Shown in pieces: positions 42,795-51,823 of a stretch of 64,000 nt of DNA (the first letter of the stretch is position 1; each line of letters begins with the position of its first letter). A model generated the notes under the pieces. The model had not been told where the DNA came from, did no database searches, and worked only from the letters and a program-made list of their open reading frames with translations. The position numbers and the translations under genes are program-made. The DNA is from Patulibacter defluvii. GTDB taxonomy: Bacteria > Actinomycetota > Thermoleophilia > Solirubrobacterales > Solirubrobacteraceae. Where the stretch lies: contig NZ_JAWZSQ010000014.1 in NCBI RefSeq assembly GCF_034096925.1, forward strand, positions 72,347 through 136,346, in the 5' to 3' direction.

Positions 42795-43193
42795 ATGCAG
42801 CGTCCTGACACCATCTGCATCCGCACCGCGCTCTACGAGGAGGCGGTGTCGATCCTCGAGCAGGAGTTCGCCTCCGACCTGACCGTGGCCGACCTGGCGG
42901 GGCGCGTGGCGTGCTCTTGCCGGCAGCTGCAGCGGTCGTTCCAGGAGGTCGGCGACACCAGCTTCCGGACCGCCTTGACCGAGATCCGGATGGACCGCGC
43001 GGCCGACATCCTGGCCAGCGGCCCGGTCTCCGTCCGCGACGCCGCCCGCCAGGTCGGCTACCGCCAGCCGGCCCAGTTCGCCAAGGCCTTCCGCCGCCAC
43101 CACGGCATGTCGCCGTCGCAGTACCGCGTCGGCCGCCAGATCGGCCGCCTGCGCGACCTGCGCGAGGCGATCGGGCACGCCCAGGCCGCCTGA
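42795..43193 (+). CDS. stand-alone AraC-type DNA-binding protein
   Basis: A protein of 132 aa, only a little more than the AraC DNA-binding domain. The first helix-turn-helix is in LTVADLAGRVACSCRQLQRS and the second in VSVRDAARQVGYRQPAQFAK, followed by AFRRHHGMSPSQYR. There is no effector domain, so it may respond through protein partners or abundance, like MarA/SoxS. The start is ATG at 42795 (MQRPDTICIRTALYEE); an upstream extension has no family match. Confidence 0.9.
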   Translation: MQRPDTICIRTALYEEAVSILEQEFASDLTVADLAGRVACSCRQLQRSFQEVGDTSFRTALTEIRMDRAADILASGPVSVRDAARQVGYRQPAQFAKAFRRHHGMSPSQYRVGRQIGRLRDLREAIGHAQAA

Positions 43194-43276
43194 CGTCCCG
43201 TTCGACCCCGGCCACCGCGGTCGCCGCCCGCCCGGCGGCCGCGCGAGTGGCCGGACGAGCAGGTAGATTCTCCCCC

Positions 43277-43552
43277 ATGGCCCTTCGTCAGCGCTACCGC
43301 TTTCGCGCGCCCTCCACGGGCCGCGAGGTGATCATCGAGGCCGAGCCCGGCCACACCTACCACGACCGCGACAGCGGCGAGGTGCTCGAGGTCGTCGCCA
43401 AGCTCACGCCGCTGGCGCCGAGCCCCTCCAACCTCCCCTGGTCGATCGAGAACCTGCGGCACTGCCCCTGGTGCGACCAGATGGCCCAGGTCGACCTCAA
43501 CGACTGCCCCACCTGCGGCCGTCGCATGGGGCCGATCGTCGCCGCCGACTGA
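43277..43552 (+). CDS. small zinc-ribbon protein
   Basis: A protein of 91 aa. The N-terminus is a beta-rich stretch (RYRFRAPSTGREVIIEAEPG), and the C-terminus has two CxxC knuckles (HCPWCDQMAQ and CPTCGRRMG) about 13 residues apart, a rubredoxin-like zinc site. The start ATG has only a weak AGGTAG upstream. The function is unknown; the size fits a nucleic-acid or protein-binding accessory. Confidence 0.8.
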   Translation: MALRQRYRFRAPSTGREVIIEAEPGHTYHDRDSGEVLEVVAKLTPLAPSPSNLPWSIENLRHCPWCDQMAQVDLNDCPTCGRRMGPIVAAD

Positions 43553-43571
43553 CCTCGAGCGCTCCGCGGCG

Positions 43572-44093
43572 ATGCGCGCCCAGCCCCTCCCCCGCCTGGC
43601 CGTCGTGGCGATGCTCGCGCTCGCCAGCACCGGCCTCGCGGCGTGCGGCGGCGACGCCGTCTCCGACGTCGAGCCCAAGTCGACCCCCGCGCTGCGGCCG
43701 CCCAGCGGCGACAGCGCCCCGGGGGCCGGCGACCAGGTCGGCTCGCTCAGCGACCTGCCCCAGTCGACCACCACCGGTCCGACCCCGCCGACGTCCAGCG
43801 ACAGCGGCGGCGGCAGCAGCGGCGACTCCTCCGGGGACTCCTCGGGCGGCGGCACCAGCGGCGGCACCAGCTCCGGCGGCGGGACCAGCGGCGGCGGCAG
43901 CTCCAGCGGCACCTCCGGCGGCGCGACCACCGGCGGCGGCACCAGCTCCGGCGGCGGCAGCTCGTCGGGCGGCGGCGGCAACTCCTCCGGCGGCGGGGGC
44001 AACTCGTCCGGCGGCGGCAACTCGTCGGGCGGCGGAACCGCCCCGGGCGAGTTCAACGAGTTCTGCCAGACGAATCCTGGCGTCTGCCGCTAG
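43572..44093 (+). CDS. Gly/Ser-rich lipoprotein
   Basis: A protein of 173 aa. A type II signal peptide ends in the lipobox LAAC (Cys25, in STGLAACGGD), so the mature protein should be lipid-anchored outside. The middle 90 residues are almost only Gly, Ser and Thr in short repeats (SSGGG, TSGGG), likely an extended linker or polymer-like stalk. The end EFNEFCQTNPGVCR has two cysteines that could close a small loop. It lies 19 bases after the zinc-ribbon gene. The function is unknown. Confidence 0.8.
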   Translation: MRAQPLPRLAVVAMLALASTGLAACGGDAVSDVEPKSTPALRPPSGDSAPGAGDQVGSLSDLPQSTTTGPTPPTSSDSGGGSSGDSSGDSSGGGTSGGTSSGGGTSGGGSSSGTSGGATTGGGTSSGGGSSSGGGGNSSGGGGNSSGGGNSSGGGTAPGEFNEFCQTNPGVCR

Positions 44094-44101
44094 CGGCTGG
44101 C

Positions 44102-44208
44102 GCGAGACGCGCGTAGACCGGCGCATCTCGGGCCGGGCGGCGCTCGGCAGTACTGCGTACGGCTCTCGCGCCGTCCGACCCGACCTGCTTGGTCTACGCG
44201 TGCCTCGC
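44102..44208 (-). ncRNA. structured repeat element, copy D (candidate RNA)
   Basis: Fourth member, in reverse. Read on the minus strand it has the GGAT lead, an outer stem 44191-44208 with 44102-44119 (17 of 18 positions paired), AAGCAGG (44184-44190), an inner stem 44168-44183 with 44128-44143 (15 of 16 paired counting one G-U) and the invariant GTAC-GCA-GTAC apex. It lies between two convergent genes, 39 bases past the end of the secreted-protein gene on the same strand and so possibly in its 3' region. Confidence 0.7.
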
Positions 44209-44246
44209 ATCCACCCGCACGGAGCGGCGCGAGCGAGGCACCACCC

Positions 44247-44945
44247 CTACCGCGTCGTGGTCTTGCGCGGCACCGGGTTCGGGATGAACGTGGCGCTGTA
44301 GGACATCCGCTCGGCCTTGTACAGGCAGTTGAACGTGCCCGTCTTGCCGGCGGCGAGCGTGGTGTCGACGTAGTAGTCCTGCTTGCGCTCGTCGGTGGTG
44401 CCGCCGCAGCGGCCGCGGGGGCGGCTGGCGCGCCAGGAGGTGGTCGCGTCGTAGCCCTGGACCAGCACCGGTGCCCACGAGGGGACGCTGAGGCCGATCA
44501 CGTCGCCCTTGCGGACCGCGATCGACTTCGGGAGCGCGAACGTGACCGAGCCGCCGAAGTAGGGGTCGAGGGTCTTGGCCGACGAGGCGCCGACGACGGT
44601 GGCCGACACGCTCTTGCCGCGCCGCAGCACCACCAGCTGGGCCTTGGCCCGCCCCAGCTGCTTCTCCAGCGCCTTGCGGTCCTTCGCCTCGGGCGCGCCG
44701 AGGGTCAGCGTCCAGGCCACCACGCGGCCGTTGCTGGTGAACTTGAAGAGGTTGCGATCGCCCGCGATCGAGGTCGGCAGGGCGGTGGTGCGGGTGACGA
44801 CCGAGCAGGACTCCGGGCAACGTGGAGCCTTGCCGTCCTTGACCTCGCCCACCTCGCTGATCGTGGCTCCCATGGCGACGGCCGGCAGCAGCACGGAGGC
44901 CGTGGCCGCCAGGCCCAGGGAAGCGATGAGACGACGAGTGCTCAT
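44247..44945 (-). CDS. secreted hypothetical protein
   Basis: A protein of 232 aa with a signal peptide (about 1-26, ending AVAMGA). The mature part is a beta-rich domain with the cysteines CPESC near the N-terminus and RCGG / NCLY near the C-terminus, likely disulfides. I recognise no family. The start ATG follows a GGAGG. It is the last gene of the minus-strand run that begins at rplM, though 36 bases separate it from the hydrolase gene. Confidence 0.8.
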   Translation of the reverse strand: MSTRRLIASLGLAATASVLLPAVAMGATISEVGEVKDGKAPRCPESCSVVTRTTALPTSIAGDRNLFKFTSNGRVVAWTLTLGAPEAKDRKALEKQLGRAKAQLVVLRRGKSVSATVVGASSAKTLDPYFGGSVTFALPKSIAVRKGDVIGLSVPSWAPVLVQGYDATTSWRASRPRGRCGGTTDERKQDYYVDTTLAAGKTGTFNCLYKAERMSYSATFIPNPVPRKTTTR

Positions 44946-44981
44946 GGTGGTCGGTAACCCTCCGGGGGGATCGAAGTTGCG

Positions 44982-45866
44982 TCACCGCGGGCTGACTGGA
45001 CCGGCGTTCGACCCCTTGGGCGCCACACCGGACGGGGCCGTCGATCGAGGATCGGCCCGGCGCAGGTGCGCGGCGACGGCGCGGGCGATGGCCTGCTCGG
45101 CGTCGGTGACGAGCAGGTGCCCGGCTCCCGGGATCATGACCGATTCCGCGCCCGGGATCGCCGCTGCAAGCGCGCGCCCGTGCGCGACCCCGATCAACCG
45201 GTCGGCCTCGCCGTGGACGACCGTCACCGGCAGCCCCCGCAGCTCGGCCAGCCGCCCGCGGACGTCGTGGCCCGCCGCCACCGCCAGCTGGGCCGCCGCC
45301 GTCACCGTCGGCGTCGGGTCGATCCCGCGCTCGACCATGTCCTCGTCGATCCGCTCCGGCCGCCGGCCGACCGTCGCCGGCCCGTAGAGCGCCGGCGCCA
45401 TCCGCCGCACCGTCCCGTCCGCCCCCAGCAGCGGCCGCGCCGCCGCGATCGCCGCCTCGCGCCACGGCAGCCGCAGCGCCAGCCGCCGGCCCTGGGCCGT
45501 CGTCGCCGCCAGCAGCAGCGAGCGGACCCGTTCGCGGTGGTCGAGCGCCAGCCGCTGCGCCACCATCCCCCCGAGCGAGATCCCGACCACGTGGGCCTGG
45601 GCCGCCCCCGCGTCGTCGAGCACGGCCAGCGCGTCGGCCAGCAGCGTCCGCATCGTCAGCGGCCGCGACAGCCGGTCGGAGAGGCCCGTCCCGCGCTGGT
45701 CGGGCACCAGCAGCCGCCACGACGGCGCCAGGTGCGGCTCCAGCCGCCACCACAGCCGTCCCGACCCGCCGAGGCCCATCAGCAGCAGCACCGGGACCGG
45801 ATCGGCGCCGCCCCCGCCGAGCTCGCGGTAGTGGATCCAGCGGCCGGCGCTGAGGGCGACGGGCAC
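44982..45866 (-). CDS. alpha/beta hydrolase
   Basis: A protein of 294 aa with the fold's motifs: LLLMGLGGSGRLWW, DQRGTGLSDR, the nucleophile elbow GISLGG (Ser97), the acid in VVHGEADRL and the histidine in GAGHLLV. The Ser-Asp-His triad is complete. The substrate is unknown; the DQRGxGxS pattern is common in esterase and lactonase-like enzymes. The start is GTG at 45866, 12 bases after the HIT gene, so it is cotranscribed with it. Confidence 0.9.
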   Translation of the reverse strand: MPVALSAGRWIHYRELGGGGADPVPVLLLMGLGGSGRLWWRLEPHLAPSWRLLVPDQRGTGLSDRLSRPLTMRTLLADALAVLDDAGAAQAHVVGISLGGMVAQRLALDHRERVRSLLLAATTAQGRRLALRLPWREAAIAAARPLLGADGTVRRMAPALYGPATVGRRPERIDEDMVERGIDPTPTVTAAAQLAVAAGHDVRGRLAELRGLPVTVVHGEADRLIGVAHGRALAAAIPGAESVMIPGAGHLLVTDAEQAIARAVAAHLRRADPRSTAPSGVAPKGSNAGPVSPR

Positions 45867-45878
45867 GGCGCGACGCGC

Positions 45879-46295
45879 TCAGGCGGTCAGGCGCCCGTGG
45901 GTGGCGACGATCTCGTCGCGGTCGCCCGGCGTCGGCGTCCACGGCAGCCGCAGCGGGTCGTCGGCGTAGCGCGGGATCACGTGCAGGTGGAAGTGGAAGA
46001 CCGTCTGCCAGGCGTGCGAGCCGCGGTTGTTCAGCAGGTTGATGCCGTCGGCGCCGAGCCGCTCGGTCGCCCGGCCCGCCACCCGCTGGGCCGTCGCCGC
46101 GCAGGCCGCCAGGTCGTCCGCGTCGATCGTCAGCAGGTCCTTGGTGTGGTTCCGCGGCACCACCACCGTGTGCCCGGGCGTCGCCGGGTTGACGTCGAGG
46201 AAGGCGACCGTGCGCTCGTCCTCGTCGACCACCAGCGACGGCAGCTCGCCCGCCACGATCTTGCAGAAGATGCAGTCCGGATCCCGATCGGCCAT
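45879..46295 (-). CDS. HIT family protein (HINT-like)
   Basis: Nucleotide-binding hydrolase or transferase of 138 aa. The histidine triad is HFHLHVIPR with His101, His103 and His105 in the active loop. The N-terminal CIFCKIVAGELPS is a zinc-type CxxC typical of HINT proteins. HINT enzymes cleave purine phosphoramidates such as AMP-lysine. It follows cca by nine bases. Confidence 0.94.
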   Translation of the reverse strand: MADRDPDCIFCKIVAGELPSLVVDEDERTVAFLDVNPATPGHTVVVPRNHTKDLLTIDADDLAACAATAQRVAGRATERLGADGINLLNNRGSHAWQTVFHFHLHVIPRYADDPLRLPWTPTPGDRDEIVATHGRLTA

Positions 46296-46304
46296 GGCCG
46301 CAGC

Positions 46305-47651
46305 CTATCCGTCGCCGGTCGCCGGCCCGAGCCAGCGGCGGGCCAGCGCCACGGCCTGCTCCTCGCCGGCCAGCCGGCCTGCGTCGGCGGCGACGGTCAG
46401 CTCGTGGAGCAGCGCCCCGAGCCCCGGGCCGGGGGCGATCCCCAGCCGCTGCGCCAGCCGGTCGCCGCGGATCGGCGGCCGCGGCGGAGCCGCCGCCCAG
46501 CGCAGCGCCCGCTCCAGCAGCGTCGCCCACGGCCGCTCGTCGGCCGCCGCTCCGACCACCGTCCGCGCCACCAGCACGGCCTCTGGCGCGGCGTCGGCGA
46601 GCGGCCGCAGGGCCCGGTAGGCGGCGCGATCGCGGGCGACGTCGGGCGTTTCCGGCGGCGGCGGACCCTCGCCCAGCCGCGGCGGCCGGGCCAGCTCGGC
46701 CAGCCGCCCCGCCGAGAGCGTCGCCGGACCGCTGGCGATCCGGGTCACCGCCGTCCGCAGCCGCTGGCTCGGCCGCAGCGGGTCGAGCGCGCGGCCGGGA
46801 TCGGGCGCCCGCTGGACCAGCGCCGCCAGGCCGAGGGCGATCCGCCGCTCGCGGTCGCCGGCGCGGGCGGCCAGCGCCCGGCGGTCGTCGGCGGCCGCCT
46901 CGGGGACCGTCGCGGCGCCGCTCAGCAGCGCCTCGAGCAGCGCCGCGACCGCCGGCCGCAGCCGTCCCTCGGCGCCGGTCGCCGCCGGCAGCAGCGCCGC
47001 CAGCGCCCCGCTCTCGTCGGCGACCGCCACGCCGCGGGCCCAGTCGCCGGCCAGCAGCACCCGCTCCAGCTCCGGCAGCAGCCGCTCGCCGGGCCGCTCG
47101 GCCAGCGCCGGGGCCGCCGCGCGCGCCGCCGCCATGGTGGCGGGGTCGACCGTCGCCCCCAGCTCGGCGGCGAACCGCGCCAGCCGCAGCACCCGCACCG
47201 GGTCGGCCGCGAACGAGGCCGGGCCGACCATCCGCAGCCGGCCCGCGGCCAGGTCGCCGGCCCCGTCGAAGGGATCGATCAGCGGTCCGCCGGCGACCGG
47301 CTCGGCGATCGCGTTGACGGTCAGGTCGCGGGCGGCCAGGTCGGCGGCCAGGTCGGCGCCCTGGAGCGGCGTCAGGTCGATCTGCCAGGCCGGCGCGCCG
47401 TCGAGGGCCGGGCCGACGGCCCGCCAGGCCCCGTAGGCGTCCGAGAGCGGGAACGCGTGCCCCGCCCCCGCCCGGGCCAGCGCGCGGGCGCCGTCGCGGG
47501 CGGCGTCGCCGTCGCCGACCGCGACGTCGAGGTCGTCGGTCGGCCGGCCCCGCAGCCGCTCGCGGAGCGCGCCGCCGACCAGCCACGCCGGCGGCCCGTC
47601 GGCCAGCACCTCGCGCAGCAGCGCCAGGCCCGGCTGGTCCCCGTCGCTCAC
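46305..47651 (-). CDS. CCA tRNA nucleotidyltransferase / poly(A) polymerase family
   Basis: Class II nucleotidyltransferase of 448 aa adding CCA (or A) to RNA 3' ends. The head-domain motif WLVGGALRERLRGRPTDDLDVAV carries the GG and DxD catalytic pattern. ARDLTVNAIA and the ERVLLAGD region follow; the ~200-residue C-terminal part is Ala/Arg-rich. tRNAs in this window lack encoded CCA, so the cell needs this activity. The start is GTG overlapping the alr stop by four bases. I give no symbol because cca and pcnA cannot be told apart here. Confidence 0.9.
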   Translation of the reverse strand: MSDGDQPGLALLREVLADGPPAWLVGGALRERLRGRPTDDLDVAVGDGDAARDGARALARAGAGHAFPLSDAYGAWRAVGPALDGAPAWQIDLTPLQGADLAADLAARDLTVNAIAEPVAGGPLIDPFDGAGDLAAGRLRMVGPASFAADPVRVLRLARFAAELGATVDPATMAAARAAAPALAERPGERLLPELERVLLAGDWARGVAVADESGALAALLPAATGAEGRLRPAVAALLEALLSGAATVPEAAADDRRALAARAGDRERRIALGLAALVQRAPDPGRALDPLRPSQRLRTAVTRIASGPATLSAGRLAELARPPRLGEGPPPPETPDVARDRAAYRALRPLADAAPEAVLVARTVVGAAADERPWATLLERALRWAAAPPRPPIRGDRLAQRLGIAPGPGLGALLHELTVAADAGRLAGEEQAVALARRWLGPATGDG

Positions 47652-48799
47652 AGCCCGGGGTCGGCCTCGTCGCCGCCGACCGGCACTCCGTCGCGGTGGT
47701 AGCGGCGCACCACCCGGGCCCCGATCCCGCAGGTGATCTCGTAGTTGATCGTGTCCAGCAGGGCGGCGATCTCCTCGGCGGTGATCCGCTCGTCGCCGTC
47801 GCGGCCCAGCACCAGCACCGGGTCGTCGACCCGCGCCGGCGGGCCCTCGCCCTCGGGACCGAGGTCGATCCCGATGCTGTCCATCGAGACCGTGCCGGCG
47901 AACGGCACCCGCCGGCCGGCCACCAGCACCTCCGCCCCGCGGCCGGTCAGCCCGCGGCGGACGCCGTCGGCGTAGCCGACCGGGACGTTGCCGATCCGGG
48001 TCGCGCGCTCGGCGACGTAGCGGCGCCCGTAGCCGACGCTGTCGCCCGGCTCGGCCGGCTTGACCGAGACCAGCCGGCTGCGCCACTCCAGCACCGGCTC
48101 CAGCCGCTGCTCGTCGGGGTCGCGGCCGAACGGGTCCATGCCGTAGATCGCCACCCCCGGCCGCACGAGGTCGAAGTGGCTGGCCGGGTCGCGCAGGATC
48201 GCGGCGCTGTTGGCCGCGTGCACGACCACGTCGGGGTGCTCGCGCCGGACCTGCTCGACCCAGGTCGAGAAGCGCTCCAGCTGGCGGTCGAAGAAGTCGT
48301 CCTCGCGGTCGTCGGCGGTCGCGAAGTGCGTCATCAGCCCGGACAGCCGGAGGTGGCCGGCGCTCGTGATCCGGTCGGCCAGCCGCAGCGCCAGCTGCGG
48401 GTCGCGCTGGCCCAGCCGGCCCATCCCGCTGTCGAGCTTCAGGTGGACGGCGGCCGGGCGACCCCGCTCCAGCAGCCGGGCGACGCCCTCCTCCTCCCAG
48501 GCGACGACCTCGGCGCCGGCGTCGAGCGCCTCCTCCAGCTCGCCGTCGGTCAGCGGGCCCATCACCAGCAGCCGGGCGTCGATCCCGGCCCGGCGGAGGG
48601 CGGTCGCCTCGCCGGCGGTCACCACCGCCAGCCAGCGGGCGCCACCAGCCAGCGCCGCCCGCGCGACCGCGACCGCGCCGTGCCCGTAGCCGTCGGCCTT
48701 GACCACCGCGCAGAGGGCGGTCCCCGGCGCCAGCGGCTCCCGCAGGCGGGCCACGTTGCGCTCGATCGCGGCGACGTTGACGCGGGCGACGGCACGCAT
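47648..48799 (-). CDS. alr: alanine racemase
   Basis: PLP enzyme making D-alanine for peptidoglycan. The 383 aa carry PLP Lys34 in AVVKADGYGHG, and the opposite catalytic tyrosine region in SVGYGRRYVAE; GTVSMDSIGIDLG replaces the more common C in VCMDQ. It lies between cca and nnr on the minus strand, a grouping also seen in other actinobacteria, where alr stands next to nnrD and glmM. The start ATG follows nnr by 10 bases. Confidence 0.95.
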   Translation of the reverse strand: MRAVARVNVAAIERNVARLREPLAPGTALCAVVKADGYGHGAVAVARAALAGGARWLAVVTAGEATALRRAGIDARLLVMGPLTDGELEEALDAGAEVVAWEEEGVARLLERGRPAAVHLKLDSGMGRLGQRDPQLALRLADRITSAGHLRLSGLMTHFATADDREDDFFDRQLERFSTWVEQVRREHPDVVVHAANSAAILRDPASHFDLVRPGVAIYGMDPFGRDPDEQRLEPVLEWRSRLVSVKPAEPGDSVGYGRRYVAERATRIGNVPVGYADGVRRGLTGRGAEVLVAGRRVPFAGTVSMDSIGIDLGPEGEGPPARVDDPVLVLGRDGDERITAEEIAALLDTINYEITCGIGARVVRRYHRDGVPVGGDEADPGL

Positions 48800-48809
48800 C
48801 GGCCGAACG

Positions 48810-50399
48810 CTATACGCCGCCGCGGGCGGCTGCGCGGTCCAACCGCGACGCGGCGGCCCCCCGCTCGTGGTCGCGGCGGACGGCGGCGACCGCCTCGGCC
48901 ACGTCGCCGGCCACCGTCCCGTCGGCGCCGTGCCGCTCGGCCGAGCGGCGACCCGCCAGCAGGTGCAGCCAGACCGCGGCCGCCGCCGCCCGCAACGGGT
49001 CGTTGCCGCGGGCCAGCAGCGCCCCGACCACGCCGGCCAGCACGTCGCCCGTGCCGGCCGTCGCCAGCCCCGGAGCGCCGCCGGGGCTGATCGCGACCCG
49101 GCCCGCGGGATCGGCGATCAGCGTGTCGTCGCCCTTCAGGACCACGACCGCCCCGGACCGCCGCGCGGCCTCGCGGACCGCCGCCAGCCGCTGGGCGCCG
49201 ATCTCGTCGCTGGAGCGGTCGAGCAGCCGCCCCAGCTCGCCGGCGTGCGGGGTCAGGACGGTCGCCGCGGACCGTCCGGCCAGCGCCTCCGGATCGCCGG
49301 CCAGCGCGGCCAGGCCGTCGGCGTCGACCACCAGCGGCCCCTCGGCGCCCGCGGCCAGCTCGCGGACCAGCCGTCCCCGCTCGTCGTGGCGCCCGAGCCC
49401 CGGACCGACCACCAGCGTGCCGCCGCGGCCGCCCAGCCGCTCCAGCACGACCGCGGCCGCCGCCGCGCCGGCGCCGCCGTCGGGGGCCTCGGGCAGCGGC
49501 AGGGTCAGGCTCTCGAGCGGGGCGCGGGACGCCACCAGCGGCTCGATCCCGGCCGCGGCGGCGAGCGTCACGTAGCCGGCGCCGGCTCGCATCGCGCCGC
49601 GGGCGGTCAGGCACGGCGCGCCGGTCATCCCCGGCGCGCCGCCGACCACCAGCACGTGGCCGGAGCGGAACTTCGTGCCCTCGGCGCCGCGAACCGGCAG
49701 CCCGTCGAGGACCCGCTCGGTCAGCAGCCCCGCCGCCGGCGCCGGCAGCGCCCGCGAGACCGCCGCCGGGATCCCGATGTCGACCACCCGCAGCCGCCCG
49801 ACCCGGCCCTTGCCGGGGGCGATCCAGAGGCCGCTGGTGGCCGCGTGGAAGCTGACCGTCTCGGTCGCCGGCACCGCGGCCCCCGCGACCTCGCCGGTGG
49901 TCGCGTCGACCCCGCTGGGCACGTCGCAGGCGATCACGGGGACGCCCTCCCCCGCCGCCCGCGCGATCGCGGCGATCGCGTCCGCCGCCAGGCCCCGGGG
50001 AGCGCCGGTCGCGCCGGTGCCGAGGATCGCGTCGACGATCACCGCCGCGCCCTCCAGCGCGGCCGGGTCCCACGGCTCGGCCGCGCCCCCGAAGCCGTCG
50101 CGGGCCAGCGCGGCGTCGCCCCGCAGCCGCTCGTCGGGGACGGTCGAGAGCACCCGCAGCGGACGGCCGGCGGCGCGCAGCCGCCGCGCCGCCACGTAGC
50201 CGTCGCCGCCGTTGTTGCCGGCCCCGCAGACGATCGCCACCGGTCCCTCGGGAACCAGCGCCGTGACCGCGTCGGCCAACCGCGCGCCGGCGGTCTCCAT
50301 CAACGCGAAGCCGGCGATCCCCAGCCGCTCGATCGCCCAGGCGTCGGTCGCCCGCAGGCCGTCGGCGTCGGGCAGCGGATCGAGCCAGGGAAGGGCCAT
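48810..50399 (-). CDS. nnr: bifunctional NAD(P)H-hydrate epimerase/dehydratase
   Basis: Repairs hydrated NAD(P)H. The 529 aa are a fusion: the N-terminal half (about 1-215) is the YjeF_N epimerase with VCGAGNNGGDGYVAARRL and DVPSGVDATTGE; the C-terminal half is the ADP-dependent dehydratase with KFRSGHVLVVGG, VVGPGLG, LTPHAGELGRLL and GLATAGTGDVLAG. Both halves have complete motifs. It is a regular member of the glmM-nnr-alr run. Confidence 0.95.
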   Translation of the reverse strand: MALPWLDPLPDADGLRATDAWAIERLGIAGFALMETAGARLADAVTALVPEGPVAIVCGAGNNGGDGYVAARRLRAAGRPLRVLSTVPDERLRGDAALARDGFGGAAEPWDPAALEGAAVIVDAILGTGATGAPRGLAADAIAAIARAAGEGVPVIACDVPSGVDATTGEVAGAAVPATETVSFHAATSGLWIAPGKGRVGRLRVVDIGIPAAVSRALPAPAAGLLTERVLDGLPVRGAEGTKFRSGHVLVVGGAPGMTGAPCLTARGAMRAGAGYVTLAAAAGIEPLVASRAPLESLTLPLPEAPDGGAGAAAAAVVLERLGGRGGTLVVGPGLGRHDERGRLVRELAAGAEGPLVVDADGLAALAGDPEALAGRSAATVLTPHAGELGRLLDRSSDEIGAQRLAAVREAARRSGAVVVLKGDDTLIADPAGRVAISPGGAPGLATAGTGDVLAGVVGALLARGNDPLRAAAAAVWLHLLAGRRSAERHGADGTVAGDVAEAVAAVRRDHERGAAASRLDRAAARGGV

Positions 50400-50456
50400 C
50401 GGGCCGATCGTAGTCGGCCGGCCAGCGGGGTCGAGGTCGGTCGGCGGCGGCCGCCG

Positions 50457-51785
50457 TCAGCCGACGCGGCCCGGGACGGCGGCGACCAGCCGCTCGCAGG
50501 CGCCGCGGGCCTCGTCCTCGCTCGGCGCCTCGGCCATCACCCGGATCAGCTGCTCGGTGCCGGAGGCGCGAACCAGCACCCGCCCGCGGCCGGCCAGCTC
50601 GGCGTCGGCGGCGGCGATCGCCGCGGCCAGCGACGGATCGGCCATCGCCCCGTCGCGGTCGGCGACCGGCACGTTGATCAGCACCTGCGGCAGCCGCTCC
50701 ATCGCGCGGCGGTCGCCGAGCCGGTCGCCGGCCAGCGCCTCGAGCACCAGCAGCGCCGCGGCGATCCCGTCGCCCGACGGCACGAAGCCGGTCTCGATCA
50801 GGTGCCCGGACTGCTCGCCGCCCAGGTTCCACCCGCGCTCGGCCAGCGCCGCCATCACGTGACGGTCGCCGACCGGGGTGGTGGCGACCGGGATCCCGGC
50901 CGCGTCCATCGCCCGGTGGAAGCCGTAGTTCGACATCACCGTCACCGCCACGCCGCCGGCCAGCCGCTCGCTGGCCCGCAGGTGGAGGGCGATCAGGGCC
51001 AGCAGCTCGTCGCCGTCCGAGGCCCGGCCCTCGTGGTCGACGGCCAGCAGCCGGTCGCCGTCGCCGTCGAAGGCGAAGCCGATCTCGCAGCCGGCCTCGA
51101 CCACCAGCCGCTGCAGCGGCTCGGGGTGGGTCGAGCCGACGCCGGCGTTGATGTTGCGGCCGTCGGGCGCGTCGCCGATCACGACCACCTCGGCCCCGCG
51201 GCGGCGGAAGGCCTCCGGCGCGACCGCGGCGGTGGCCCCGTGGGCGCAGTCGAGCGCGATCCGGCGGCCGTGCAGGTCGAGCCCCGCGAACCGCTCGTCG
51301 AGCGCCCGCAGGTGGTCCTCGGTCGCGCCCAGCAGCGGAGCGACCTGGCCGATCTCGCCGCTCGGCGCCGGCGCGTCGTCGGCCTCGACCAGCGCGGCGA
51401 CCCGCTGCTCGGCGTCGTCCGGCAGCTTGCGGCCGTCGGGCCCGAAGAGCTTGATGCCGTTGTCGCCGTAGGGGTTGTGCGACGCCGAGACGACCGCCGC
51501 CAGGTCGAAGCCCAGCGTGCGGGTCAGGATCGCCGCGCCCGGGGTCGGCAGCACGCCGGCCAGGTGGACGTCGGCCCCGCTCGCCGCGGCGCCGGCGGCG
51601 AAGGCCGCCTCCAGCATCGGACCGGACTCGCGGGTATCGCGGACGACCAGGATCCGCGGCCGCTCCCCGTCGCCGGAGGGCGCCGCAGCCTGAACGGCCG
51701 CACGGCCGAGTCGCAGGGCGAGCTCGGCCGTGAGGACGATGCCGGCGGGGCCGCGCACGCCGTCGGTGCCGAAGAGGCGTGCCAC
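50457..51785 (-). CDS. glmM: phosphoglucosamine mutase
   Basis: Converts glucosamine-6-phosphate to glucosamine-1-phosphate for UDP-GlcNAc and peptidoglycan. The 442 aa start MARLFGTDGVRGPAG. The phosphoserine loop SASHNPYGDNG has Ser102, the Mg site is FDGDGDR, and the phosphate-binding end is VRASGTEQLIRVMAE. The start is GTG at 51785, 38 bases after rpsI. Confidence 0.97.
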   Translation of the reverse strand: MARLFGTDGVRGPAGIVLTAELALRLGRAAVQAAAPSGDGERPRILVVRDTRESGPMLEAAFAAGAAASGADVHLAGVLPTPGAAILTRTLGFDLAAVVSASHNPYGDNGIKLFGPDGRKLPDDAEQRVAALVEADDAPAPSGEIGQVAPLLGATEDHLRALDERFAGLDLHGRRIALDCAHGATAAVAPEAFRRRGAEVVVIGDAPDGRNINAGVGSTHPEPLQRLVVEAGCEIGFAFDGDGDRLLAVDHEGRASDGDELLALIALHLRASERLAGGVAVTVMSNYGFHRAMDAAGIPVATTPVGDRHVMAALAERGWNLGGEQSGHLIETGFVPSGDGIAAALLVLEALAGDRLGDRRAMERLPQVLINVPVADRDGAMADPSLAAAIAAADAELAGRGRVLVRASGTEQLIRVMAEAPSEDEARGACERLVAAVPGRVG

Positions 51786-51823
51786 GGGTGCGCGGGAACC
51801 GGCGGAGATCGGCAGCAGCGCGA

